Shown here piece by piece: positions 34,620 through 43,237 of a stretch of DNA of 64,000 bases. The DNA comes from Trichocoleus sp. FACHB-40 (GTDB taxonomy: Bacteria; Cyanobacteriota; Cyanobacteriia; Cyanobacteriales; FACHB-T130), in contig NZ_JACJPF010000107.1 of assembly GCF_014695915.1 (NCBI RefSeq), forward strand, positions 1-64,000, in the 5' to 3' direction. Position 1 is the stretch's first letter, and every line of letters starts with the position of its first letter. Under the pieces are notes generated by a model, which had not been told where the DNA came from, made no database searches, and was given only the letters and a program-made list of their open reading frames with translations. A program made the position numbers and the translations under genes.

Positions 34620-35660
34620 ATGCTAGCGGCTGTACTTTATGGACAAGAAGATTTACGCCTGGAACGGGTAGCTGACCCTACGCCAGCTGCTGGTGAGGTG
34701 GTGATTCAAGTGGCAGCGGCAACGACTTGTGGTACAGACCTGAAGGTTTGGCGGCGGGGAGGTCATGCGAAAATGCTGAAGCCTCCCACTTTGTTTGGCC
34801 ACGAGGCTGCTGGGCGGATTGTGGCGGTGGGTGAAGGTATCAGCGCTTCGCAGGTAGGAGTTCGCGTAGTTGCTAATAACTCGGCTCCATGTACAAATTG
34901 TTTTTTTTGTCAACGTCAGGAATATTCTCTCTGCCCTAATTTAACTTGGAATAACGGCACCTTTGCAGAATATCTAAAAATTCCCGCCCAGATTGTGCAG
35001 CATAACCTGTTGCCGATTCCCCCAGACTTGCCAGATGCGCTGGCGGCGATGACTGAACCTCTAGCTTGCGTGCTGCACGGGGTAGCGCGTTCTAATGTGA
35101 AACCTGGAGATAGGGTAGTAGTGTTGGGAGATGGGGCAATTGGGCTGATGTTTGTAGCCAAATTAGCATCTGACTCTTCAGCGGAAGTCATACTATTTGG
35201 CGGCAATGACCAGCGGTTGCAGATTGGGAAAAAATTGGGGGCAACTCAAACGTTTAATTACCACAAGCAGGCAGATATAGCAAGTGTGGTAAAAGAGCTA
35301 ACGGATGGCATGGGTGCGGATGTGGTGATTGAGGCAACAGGTGTGCCGAGTGTTTGGGAGAGCGCGATCGCATCTGCTCGTCCCGGTGCTACCGTAAACT
35401 TATTCGGCGGTTGTCCGCGAGATACCACCATCACTGTAAATACAGAACAGCTACACTACAGCGAACTCACTTTAAAAGGCGTTTTTCACAACACGCCAAA
35501 GTATGTCCGAGATGCTTTATCCTTGTTGGCGAGTCGGACAATTCCCTTTGAGTTGCTAATCAGCGAACATCAGCCTTTAAAGAATTTAGAGCAAGTATTC
35601 CAAGATATGAAGAATCGTAAGGTGATTAAGGTCGCCATCGACCCCAGCGTGGCATCTTAG
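34620..35660 (+). CDS. Zinc-dependent MDR alcohol dehydrogenase
   Basis: The protein has 346 aa, of the medium-chain dehydrogenase class (threonine/sorbitol dehydrogenase branch). Catalytic zinc ligands are Cys in TTCGTDLKVW (about 37), His-Glu in LFGHEAAG (about 60) and Glu in MTEPLAC (about 145). The structural zinc lobe is APCTNCFFCQRQEYSLC (four Cys). The NAD(P) motif GDGAIGL is near 172. The substrate cannot be told from sequence. It starts at ATG 34620 after a GGGGCAGAGC leader and is probably monocistronic. Confidence 0.85.
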   Translation: MLAAVLYGQEDLRLERVADPTPAAGEVVIQVAAATTCGTDLKVWRRGGHAKMLKPPTLFGHEAAGRIVAVGEGISASQVGVRVVANNSAPCTNCFFCQRQEYSLCPNLTWNNGTFAEYLKIPAQIVQHNLLPIPPDLPDALAAMTEPLACVLHGVARSNVKPGDRVVVLGDGAIGLMFVAKLASDSSAEVILFGGNDQRLQIGKKLGATQTFNYHKQADIASVVKELTDGMGADVVIEATGVPSVWESAIASARPGATVNLFGGCPRDTTITVNTEQLHYSELTLKGVFHNTPKYVRDALSLLASRTIPFELLISEHQPLKNLEQVFQDMKNRKVIKVAIDPSVAS

Positions 35661-35743
35661 AAGTAGTAACAACACCTAACGACTAAAGTCGCCCTTGTAC
35701 TACTAATGAATTGTTTTTTTTCTGGGAAAGTTTTAAGGATTAG

Positions 35744-36334
35744 ATGAAAAGCGTCAAATTGTTATCAGTTTTATCCCTGGGAATTTTACTAGCATTGGGA
35801 GCCAGTCGTGCCGATGCTTTACCGGGACAGAGAACAGAAGAGGTGACTGCATGGATTAATTCTAATCCCACTCTTCGCCCTGCTGTTGGTGATGGGCTAA
35901 TCGTGCAAAAGAGTAATACGCCTGCCCAAAGATTTACCTTTCAAGCAACTGTGTTCTCGCCGGGCAGAATTACTTCTATCAGAGAGCGCGGTACAATTCG
36001 CAGCGAACGCTTTAATTTTTATGACCAAATTAATGGCGTTACTCCCGAACGCCTGAAGGAATCTTTGCGGGTAATTTATGGCCCAGATATCTATCAAGAT
36101 TACGACCGTTCGAGACTTGTGTATGAATATCCCACGCCCCTAAGTGTAGACTTATCTCGTCGTCAGGCACTGCCGCTTTTGAGAGCGCAGCAGGGACAAT
36201 TACGATTAGGAGAGAGATTTGCTTACTGGATGGAAATTGTCAACACCAAGGAAGGTAAGGCTTACAACGGTCAAATGACAGTTTTCCTCAGAGAAGATTT
36301 AGATAAGATGGAAACTGAATTACGCGATCGCTAA
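35744..36334 (+). CDS. Exported hypothetical protein
   Basis: The protein has 196 aa. A signal peptide with cleavage near ADA-L (residue 26) is followed by a soluble domain with no recognised family: FTFQATVFSPGRITSIRERG, YGPDIYQDYDRSRLVYEYP and RLGERFAYWMEIV. I believe it is conserved in cyanobacteria but cannot name a function. TAAGGAT is upstream of the ATG. Heptad repeats (AGTCATT) follow the stop at 36340-36375. Confidence 0.7.
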   Translation: MKSVKLLSVLSLGILLALGASRADALPGQRTEEVTAWINSNPTLRPAVGDGLIVQKSNTPAQRFTFQATVFSPGRITSIRERGTIRSERFNFYDQINGVTPERLKESLRVIYGPDIYQDYDRSRLVYEYPTPLSVDLSRRQALPLLRAQQGQLRLGERFAYWMEIVNTKEGKAYNGQMTVFLREDLDKMETELRDR

Positions 36335-36392
36335 ATCCCAGTCATTAGTCATTAGTCTTAAACTAATGACTAACGATAAATAACAGCTGTAA

Positions 36393-36692
36393 CTACTTGT
36401 CCTTATCCTTTTTTTTCCCCTTTCCTTTTCCCTCTGAAGGTGTATCAGTAGTTTGTTCAACAGTTGATGACTGTGGAATTGGTGACTGTACTGTTTGGGT
36501 TGACGCTGCTGGTGAAGGTGAGATTGATGCTGCTGGCGATGGTGAGATTGACGCTGCTGGTGATGGCTGCGGAGTATCAGATGGTTTTAGCGCAACAACT
36601 AAGCCAGTTACAGCAGTGAGAATCGCCGCAGTTGAAGTTATGATGCCCGGAAGCGTGTGAAACCATCCTTGTGCTTTTGGTTCGTCAGACAT
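36393..36692 (-). CDS. Membrane-anchored low-complexity protein
   Basis: The protein has 99 aa. One transmembrane helix (about 13-36, IITSTAAILTAVTGLVVAL) is followed by three copies of SPAASI-type octapeptides and a Thr/Ser/Gln linker, ending in a GKGKGKKKDKDK tail. The start MSDEPKAQGWFHTLPG and the repeat-plus-basic tail recur in several cyanobacterial proteins I have seen annotated as hypothetical. The repeat is a 24-bp minisatellite (about 36505-36570), so its copy number may vary. Confidence 0.65.
   Translation of the reverse strand: MSDEPKAQGWFHTLPGIITSTAAILTAVTGLVVALKPSDTPQPSPAASISPSPAASISPSPAASTQTVQSPIPQSSTVEQTTDTPSEGKGKGKKKDKDK
36505..36570. repeat. 24-bp minisatellite in the membrane-anchored protein gene
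   Basis: Nearly three copies of a 24-bp unit (GACGCTGCTGGTGATGG with GTGAGATT) encode the PSPAASIS octapeptide. The unit length is a multiple of three, so copy changes preserve the frame. Confidence 0.85.
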
Positions 36693-36866
36693 AAGTTTAG
36701 TTCTAGAATTTCCTCTTTCCTGAATACGGCTAATTACTCGCCGTTCCGAATAAACGAATGCGAGTATAACAAATGTTATCCTATGGCGAGAATGGGAAAT
36801 TTACTTAGGGAGAAAGAGAATGCGATCGCATCTTTCTTTCATTTCTCCTTCAACAGCTAACCAATA

Positions 36867-37261
36867 TCACCACCTTACAACTGACAACCCATGAACTTCT
36901 CTGAAATGCTCATCACGCGATACCAACGTTAATTGGTATTGCTGGGTAATAGCAGCAATCCAAATATTATTTTCAGGGATAGGTCGCCCTTTCTGTCTTA
37001 AAATATTTTTTATTTGCCCATACTCGTGTGCTGTTGCTGTGTCGCACACCAGTACAGCACTGCTAGTTGCAAACTCATCTATTCATGCCAAGTTAGCTGC
37101 TACACGGGCCGACTTTCGAGCGCCATAATAAAGTAAAGTTCGCCTAACACAATACTTGCGACAAATACAGCCTCAGCCTCAACTATATGCTGCTGAACTG
37201 AAGTGTCCTGTGCAAAGAGGGCAATGACAATATTAGTATCTAGCAGGAACCTACCATTCAT
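36867..37261 (-). pseudogene. VapC-type PIN toxin, broken by frameshift and nonsense mutation
   Basis: From ATG 37261 the frame gives MNGRFLLDTNIVIALFAQD, the PIN start with catalytic Asp, and continues to GELYF near 37120. There a two-base excess (or one-base loss) shifts the frame, after which YGARKSARVAANLA and then a TGA in place of an expected Arg codon (about 37083) are read. The C-terminal third (ENNIWIAAITQQ, TLVSRDEHF) remains open from 37049 and keeps PIN residues. A functional toxin is therefore not made unless the defects are sequencing errors. The antitoxin gene overlaps its start. Confidence 0.8.
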
Positions 37262-37481
37262 TCAAATCTACCTGTTCGCAGCCTTCTTTTATTGCCTGTG
37301 CCATAAGATTTAGATCATCTGCTGGGATAGCGCCAGCAAAGGGCAAAAGTTTTTTACCTGGAACACCAACAGGCTTTGTCATTACTAAAAATCGAGCAAA
37401 GTCCAGCACTTGCTGTTGTTGCTGCGAACTCAACTTGTTTAACTGATTAATAATTTCTTTCTCAACAGATGGGTTAGCCAT
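37251..37481 (-). CDS. VapB-like antitoxin (DUF2281 type)
   Basis: The protein has 76 aa from ATG 37481, which follows AGCAGGACAC; a TTG nine codons upstream is also in frame. The N-half is a helix-rich LNKLSSQQQQQVLDFARFLV, typical of DUF2281 antitoxins. The C-terminal PFAGAIPADDLNLMAQAIKEG is the toxin-neutralising tail paired with VapC. The stop overlaps the start of the broken toxin gene by 11 bp, the usual coupled layout. It may persist as an orphan antitoxin. Confidence 0.8.
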   Translation of the reverse strand: MANPSVEKEIINQLNKLSSQQQQQVLDFARFLVMTKPVGVPGKKLLPFAGAIPADDLNLMAQAIKEGCEQVDLNEW

Positions 37482-37991
37482 AATGTGTCCTGCTGATTCA
37501 ACGGTCAAGCTTTCAATTGCGGCATCTGGTTTATTTTAGGGCGATCGCTCTCGTCAAGACTAAGATTGATGCAATTGAACCTAGTGGCGAGACAGCAAGC
37601 GATCGCGCTAATGTCCTACTTCGCTAACGTGTACTCTTTTCAGGTCAAACTTAGTCTGAGCGATTTATAGCATTTATTCCCTCAAGATAGATGTCTTCGA
37701 GAGGGAGCAATCGCGCTTTTGTTCGCATCTTTCTTCAACAACTCATCAGCCCCACCCAACACGAGTAACTGGTAGCAACCGGATGCTAGAAGCCTGAAGC
37801 AAACAGTGCACCGCTACGTCAAGGCAAAACCAGAGTTATTTCGCTTGTTTCGTTTATTGCGTTCCTTTCGCAAGATTGTTATTATAATATAAGTGATATT
37901 ACTTATGGCAATCCAACTCCTCGTTTGGAAAAGTAGGACATCCTTTTCGTAAATACGCGCTTTTATATTAGATAGTGCGAGGCCAATCTGT
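37482..37991. other. Intergenic region between the two toxin-antitoxin loci
   Basis: No gene is supported. The right end holds an A/T-rich stretch with an interrupted palindrome TAAGTGATATTACTTA (37890-37905), a candidate operator for the divergent or downstream HTH-PIN pair. Two HIP1 sites lie near 37542 and 37600. Confidence 0.45.
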
Positions 37992-38468
37992 ATGAAATTC
38001 TCTACGTACCCAATCTCTGAACCCATTGCGCCTACGGAAGAAGACGTTACTCTTGCACAAGTCAGTAGCCGGAAATTGGCATCTTACTTACAAAATAAAG
38101 GAGCTTCTCGTACTATCGCAGTAGTGATGCAAGATGACACTACGGGCGAGAAAGTTACTTTACCGCCGGAAGCGTTTCGTCTGCTCGTTGATATTTTGGC
38201 ACAGATGGCAGAAGGCAATGCCATAACACTTATACCGATACACGCAGAACTCACCACTCAAGAAGCTGCTGACATCCTGAATGTTTCCCGTCCTTATTTA
38301 GTAGGGTTGCTAGAGTCTGGAGAAATCCCTTTCCGTAAAGTTGGGACACGCCGTCGGGTGCGTTACCAAGATTTAATGAACTACAAAAATCGAATTGACG
38401 CGGCACGCAGGCAAACTCTTGACGAACTGGCTGCACAAGCTCAAGAACTTAACATGGGATACGAGTGA
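37992..38468 (+). CDS. Excisionase-type HTH antitoxin
   Basis: The protein has 158 aa. The C-terminal half is an excisionase/MerR-like DNA-binding motif: ELTTQEAADILNVSRPYLVG, then EIPFRKVGTRRRVRYQDL. The N-half has a variable beta-rich part. The stop lies 3 bp before the PIN gene start. This two-gene layout (HTH antitoxin, PIN toxin) is frequent in cyanobacteria and proteobacteria. It probably represses its own promoter. Confidence 0.8.
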   Translation: MKFSTYPISEPIAPTEEDVTLAQVSSRKLASYLQNKGASRTIAVVMQDDTTGEKVTLPPEAFRLLVDILAQMAEGNAITLIPIHAELTTQEAADILNVSRPYLVGLLESGEIPFRKVGTRRRVRYQDLMNYKNRIDAARRQTLDELAAQAQELNMGYE

Positions 38469-38471
38469 ATC

Positions 38472-39041
38472 TTGGCAAATTTCACGGCTGTCTATGATGC
38501 GTGTGTCCTATATCCAGCACCGCTTCGTGATTTGTTAATGGAGCTTGCGCTCACGGACTTGTTTAGAGCGCGTTGGACAGATGCGATTCACGACGAGTGG
38601 ATACGAAATGTTCTGAAGAACCGTCCCGATCTCACACTCGAACAGCTCACCAGAACTAAAAATCTGATGAATGCCAACGTCCGAGATTGCCTTGTGACAG
38701 GTTACGAGGCAATTATCGCAGGGTTGCAACTGCCAGATCCGGACGATCGCCATGTTTTGGCAGCAGCAATCCGGTGTAATGCTAGTGTAATTGTCACTTT
38801 TAACTTAGACGACTTTCCCACCCAAGCACTTGCATCTTACAGCGTTGAGGCTCAGCACCCAGATGCGTTCATCCTACACCTGCTTGACCTTAAACCAGCA
38901 GCAGTCTGTGAAGCGGCACGAAGACAAAGGAACAGGCTTAAAAATCCACCTAAGACACTTGATGAATACCTGGATACGCTTCTAAAGCAAGGACTTCCAC
39001 AGTCAACTGCTACACTACGGGAGTTGTGTTATGAGATATAG
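38472..39041 (+). CDS. PIN-domain ribonuclease toxin
   Basis: The protein has 189 aa from TTG 38472. PIN acidic residues are visible: FTAVYDACVLYPAPLRD (first Asp), DEW near residue 37, and PDPDDRHVLAAAI plus FNLDDFP for the last group. The C-terminal extension (KTLDEYLDTLLKQGLP) is usual in this larger PIN subfamily. It follows the HTH antitoxin with no spacer, and both genes look intact, unlike the VapBC remnant nearby. Confidence 0.8.
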   Translation: MANFTAVYDACVLYPAPLRDLLMELALTDLFRARWTDAIHDEWIRNVLKNRPDLTLEQLTRTKNLMNANVRDCLVTGYEAIIAGLQLPDPDDRHVLAAAIRCNASVIVTFNLDDFPTQALASYSVEAQHPDAFILHLLDLKPAAVCEAARRQRNRLKNPPKTLDEYLDTLLKQGLPQSTATLRELCYEI

Positions 39042-39085
39042 CGTTGTAGGCGGTACAGGTGCATGAGCGAAGCTTTCCATACTCT

Positions 39086-42000
39086 CTAAAGTGTCACGCC
39101 TTCAATTTCTGCATCTGATAACTCATACAATTCGCGCAACTTCTGCAATTTGTCCTCATCGGGTTGCCAGAAACCACGACCATTTGCTTCTATCATTCTA
39201 CCGACAATATTGCGGAAGGCTTCGGGATTGGCTTCTTGCAATTTCTTCGCCATTTCTGCATCTAAAGCATAGGTATCTGCTGCTTGGTCGTAAACCCAAT
39301 TATCGGTAAAATCAGCAGTAGCACCCCAACCAATTAGTGCTGTCATGCGCTGCGAGATTTCGTAAGCACCACCTGAACCTTGATTCGCCATTGCTTGCGC
39401 CCATTTAGGGTTAAGCAACTTAGTGCGATACTCCATTCGCAGCAAGTCTTCTAATTTGCGGGGTGTCGTATCTTTCGAGAAACTTTCGACAAAACTGGCG
39501 TTAACTTTTTTACCTTGTTGTTTTTCTGCTGCCCTTTTCAAGCCGCCAGTGTTGGCGTAATATTCTTGAATATCGGTGATACCATATTCTACAGAGTCGA
39601 TTTCTTGGACAATGCGATCGCATTTATCCAACAACTGCGTCAAAACCTCTGGTCTAGCTTGACCTTTATCTTTTCTACCGTAACTAAAAACATTGCGACT
39701 TTGCCAAGTATCGCCCAACTCATCACCTGATTCCCAACTGGAAGCGACAACTTGATCGTTTACCAAAGAACCAAAATCACCCGCAGGATTAGAAAATAAT
39801 CTCGCCGTTACATTCTCTACACCCTTGGCTTTTAAGGCTAAAGCGTGCTTGCGAACAAAGTTTTTATCTTCCGGTTCCTCAGCATCAGCAGCACGTTGAA
39901 ATAAATCATCAAGTAGTTCGATAATATTTACAAAGCTATCGCGAAAAATGCCAGAAAGATTCCCTAAAACATCGATACGAGGATGATTTAACTGGGATAA
40001 AGGTTTTAATTCGTAACGGACAATCCTGCCAGTTCCTTCTTTCACTGGTTCAGCGCCTACTAATTCCAGCAAAATTCCCAGAGATTCACCCTTAGTTTTA
40101 ATCGCATCCAAACCCCACAACATTACCGCTACAGTTTCCGGATATTGACCATTTTCCTGAAAGTGTTGGTCAATAATTTTTTTAGCAATTTCTCGACCTT
40201 TTTCATAAGCCGCAGGTGAAGGCATTCTATAAGGATCTAAAGCATGAATATTGCGACCAGTCGGCAACACACCAGCACCATCTCTTAACAAATCGCCCCC
40301 CGGTGCAGGCGGAATATATTCCCCATTAAGCCCTCTGATAAGATTCCTTAATTCTTCCCCAGTTTGCACCAACAAATCCCGAATCTGTATAACCTCCTCC
40401 TCTCTACGTTCTGGGGGTCTCGACGGTTCAGTTCCTTCTACAATCCCGCGCACAATACCCTCTGATAACTCCTCGCCAAAATAAGCCTCAAGGTACGACA
40501 CCATCTCCTCTGAATTAGGCGCTTCACCCAACGTATGCAACCCAGATGAAAAAAGCCGATTTTCCAGAACTTGCAGATACTCGTACAACCGCACCAAATA
40601 ACTATTAAAGACATCAGCACTAAACATCCTGGCATTTTCAGGAGTAAAGGCAATTCCTAAACGTTTCGCATCCTCAAAGGGACAATCTGCATCCAAACCT
40701 ATATCTAAAATCTTTTTGCAGATGGCTTCTTTGAGAACGTAATTTTTATCTGTATCTTCCCGATATTCCGCGATTAATTCTCGCAACGTCACCAATTCCT
40801 TATACAACCCAGCCCGACCATAAGGCGGTACATTGTGAGAAATTATTACCCCATAGCCGCGACGCTTGGCCAAAATTGATTCGGAAGGATTATTTGCCGC
40901 ATATACATATAGATTCGGCAAATTTCCTAACAAAATATCTGGCCATGAATACCCAGTATTTCCCAGCGGAGATCCCGGCAACCATTCAACCGTTCCGTGC
41001 ATCCCAAAGTGAACAATGGCATCAGCTTGAAAATCATTTTGTAGCCACTTGTAGAAGGCAGCATATTGAGGATGTGGTGTCAAATCTCGCTCAAACATTA
41101 GCCGCATCGGGTCGCCAGAAATCCCCAATGGTGGCTGTACGCCTATCCAAATATTTCCTAGTTGTATCCCACCAATTTGAAATTCATCTCCATAAGTTTT
41201 GATACCAGTTCCGGTGAGAGATTTCCACTGTTTTTCGATGCGGGTTGTGAGTAGGTATCCTAGCCATTTTTCTAGGGCTTTGACGTTGACGGTTTTTACC
41301 CCTTCTACTTCTAAACATTTTATTGCCTTCTCTCCTTCAGCGGTGAGGGCTGGGGTGGGGTTCTCATCCGCTTCTTTCACTAATCGAATTAATTCTTCGC
41401 CGTCTTCTGGTAATTCCCCAATGTTGTAACCTTGGTCTTTGAGTGCATGGAGAAATTTAAGGAGACTACGTGGTACATTCAACAAAGCTGCTGTACCCGT
41501 TGCACCATATCCCGGCGGAAATCCATACAAAATTATGGCAATTTTGCGTTCAGCGGTAGACTTTTGTCGCAAGGAAATCCATTTTTTCAACCTTCCGATT
41601 AACCGCTGGACTCGTTCTGGAATTAAGTAAATATCTTCTCCTACCAAACCACCGAGAGGAACTGGATCAATCGCCCCGTCGAGTTCTGGTAAGGCATACA
41701 AAACGACACTTTGTAATCCGCCAACACCCTGCCGCGTCCAAGAATGGATATCTTGAATTAGTAGGGGTGCGGCAACGATATAAGGTACATTCTTGGCGGT
41801 GAGAATGCGTTTTGCTACTTCCACCTGTCGCCCTGCTTCCATCGACCCCGCAGGGCCACCTACGAGGGGAAAACCAATCGTAGAAACAATGGCATCCACT
41901 GGCACTGCTTGATCACACAGCGAAGGAGTTTCAATATTACCGAGTTTTCGTTGGGCGATTTCGTAATTAGTTGTTATCCAATCTCGCACCGCCACATGGC

Positions 42001-42868
42001 CTTCAACTCCGTTGATAAAAATTGGTAAAGGTATTAACCCAGCTTTCTCAAACTGGCGAATTAACTGAGGGATGTAAGGCTGTTTTGTAATTACGTGTTT
42101 GCGATAAAGCAGAATTCCAACAACTGGGGATTGGGAATTGGGAATTGGGAAATCTTCCTTCCCCAGTCCCCAGTCCCTAGTCCCCAGTCCCCAGTCCCGT
42201 TGATACCAATCTAAATATGCCTTTGGTGATTCAAAAAATTCTTGATGATCCGGATGCAGTAATCCCATGTTGGGGGTTTCAACTGGCGGCGGGATTTCTC
42301 CTACCTTCAGCCCCAAATATTTCTCTACTATAGTCCAGAACATAGAGGCAACATTTTCTGTTCCTCCAGCGTTCCAATAACCGTAGATAATTAGCCAGTT
42401 GCGTAAGTCTTGTACTTTTTGCACTGGCACGAATTTTAATAATTTTGGCCCAACTTTTAAAAAGCTAATATAACCAGCAAGTTTGTCTTCTTCTCGCCCG
42501 TTGCTGAATTTATCGAGAATAAATTTCACAGGTTTGGGCATTCCCTTGGGATTGTCGCCAATTTTGAAGGCACCTATCTGAGTGAGGCTCATCAATTCCA
42601 AGGCTGACTCGAAGACGAGGCGAATGGGGATGTGTTGTGCGCGATCACGCAACCACAAAACTTGGTCATAATCAAATAGCAGACTGCCAAAGAAGACATC
42701 TGCCCCCTGGAGTGCGGCTTCTACGGCTTCTGGTTCCGTTGTGAGAGCGCGATCGCTAAACACCCGGATATCCAGTTCCCGACAGCTTGCTTGTGCCAGA
42801 TCAGCCGCTTTCCGGTACAGGTCAGCGTTGAAAGATTCAAACCCAGCAATTAGAACAATGCGTTTCAT
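39086..42868 (-). CDS. cobN: CobN/ChlH-type large chelatase subunit
   Basis: The protein has 1260 aa. It starts with a ChlH-like N-terminal domain (MKRIVLIAGFESFNADLYRK, then FESALELMSLTQIGAF) and continues with the chelatase core (VVGILLYRKH, GGPAGSMEAGRQVEVA, HFGMHGTVEWLPG, WGLDAIKTKGES, GGAYEISQRM). It is shorter than the canonical magnesium chelatase ChlH (about 1330 aa) and matches the second paralog in cyanobacteria, usually assigned to cobalt insertion. Metal choice cannot be decided from sequence. Residues about 222-248 are heptad-repeat-derived (WGLGTRDWGLG, IPNSQSP), lying just before the conserved VGILLYRKH. No chlI/chlD or cobS gene is nearby. Confidence 0.8.
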   Translation of the reverse strand: MKRIVLIAGFESFNADLYRKAADLAQASCRELDIRVFSDRALTTEPEAVEAALQGADVFFGSLLFDYDQVLWLRDRAQHIPIRLVFESALELMSLTQIGAFKIGDNPKGMPKPVKFILDKFSNGREEDKLAGYISFLKVGPKLLKFVPVQKVQDLRNWLIIYGYWNAGGTENVASMFWTIVEKYLGLKVGEIPPPVETPNMGLLHPDHQEFFESPKAYLDWYQRDWGLGTRDWGLGKEDFPIPNSQSPVVGILLYRKHVITKQPYIPQLIRQFEKAGLIPLPIFINGVEGHVAVRDWITTNYEIAQRKLGNIETPSLCDQAVPVDAIVSTIGFPLVGGPAGSMEAGRQVEVAKRILTAKNVPYIVAAPLLIQDIHSWTRQGVGGLQSVVLYALPELDGAIDPVPLGGLVGEDIYLIPERVQRLIGRLKKWISLRQKSTAERKIAIILYGFPPGYGATGTAALLNVPRSLLKFLHALKDQGYNIGELPEDGEELIRLVKEADENPTPALTAEGEKAIKCLEVEGVKTVNVKALEKWLGYLLTTRIEKQWKSLTGTGIKTYGDEFQIGGIQLGNIWIGVQPPLGISGDPMRLMFERDLTPHPQYAAFYKWLQNDFQADAIVHFGMHGTVEWLPGSPLGNTGYSWPDILLGNLPNLYVYAANNPSESILAKRRGYGVIISHNVPPYGRAGLYKELVTLRELIAEYREDTDKNYVLKEAICKKILDIGLDADCPFEDAKRLGIAFTPENARMFSADVFNSYLVRLYEYLQVLENRLFSSGLHTLGEAPNSEEMVSYLEAYFGEELSEGIVRGIVEGTEPSRPPERREEEVIQIRDLLVQTGEELRNLIRGLNGEYIPPAPGGDLLRDGAGVLPTGRNIHALDPYRMPSPAAYEKGREIAKKIIDQHFQENGQYPETVAVMLWGLDAIKTKGESLGILLELVGAEPVKEGTGRIVRYELKPLSQLNHPRIDVLGNLSGIFRDSFVNIIELLDDLFQRAADAEEPEDKNFVRKHALALKAKGVENVTARLFSNPAGDFGSLVNDQVVASSWESGDELGDTWQSRNVFSYGRKDKGQARPEVLTQLLDKCDRIVQEIDSVEYGITDIQEYYANTGGLKRAAEKQQGKKVNASFVESFSKDTTPRKLEDLLRMEYRTKLLNPKWAQAMANQGSGGAYEISQRMTALIGWGATADFTDNWVYDQAADTYALDAEMAKKLQEANPEAFRNIVGRMIEANGRGFWQPDEDKLQKLRELYELSDAEIEGVTL
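42122..42200. repeat. Heptad palindromic element inside cobN
   Basis: GGGGATT/GGGAATT units are followed by a short AAATCTTCC spacer and CCCCAGT/CCCTAGT units. Read on the minus strand it encodes WGLGTRDWGLG and IPNSQSP, in frame with the gene. Confidence 0.85.
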
Positions 42869-43237
42869 GCCGTACAGTTAAAAGGTTCCTAGTCTCGATC
42901 TTAAGCAGGAATTGCTATTGCAGGGTATAACTAGCGATCGCCTCCCCTGCGGTCATCATAAGCAATTTCACCCATTCGCCCAGATAAAGTCTGGAACTGA
43001 ATCAATCTGATTTGTGCTTTCTTCCTGATGTGCCAGCAGCCGTTTCGTAGTAGCCGCTATTGCCTCTTGCCCTACTTATTTAAGACAAAATTAATATTAT
43101 CTTGTAACAAAATATAACTGTTTAAGTGAAAATAATGGACAGAAAATAAGGTAAAGGTTTTACTATAAAAGTTGCCCTAAACTTTCGGAAACTTAGTTCA
43201 ACAGAAAATTTGTCATCTCTCAAAGGAGCTAACTGCA
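42869..43237. other. Divergent intergenic region (cobN / amidase)
   Basis: No gene is supported in these 369 bp. The promoters for both divergent genes must be here; the right half is A/T-rich. I looked for a cobalamin riboswitch upstream of cobN and did not find its core box. The amidase ribosome site AAAGGAG is at about 43221-43227. Confidence 0.45.

Noticed and set aside
39086-42868. Canonical magnesium chelatase ChlH
   Set aside because: The length (1260 versus about 1330 aa) and my memory of the second cyanobacterial paralog favour the CobN-type, though metal specificity stays open.
42869-43237. Possible cobalamin riboswitch upstream of cobN
   Set aside because: On the minus strand a GGGTGAAA-like stretch is followed by GACCGCAGGGG, but the conserved GCCACTG-type box and the expected pairing arms are missing.
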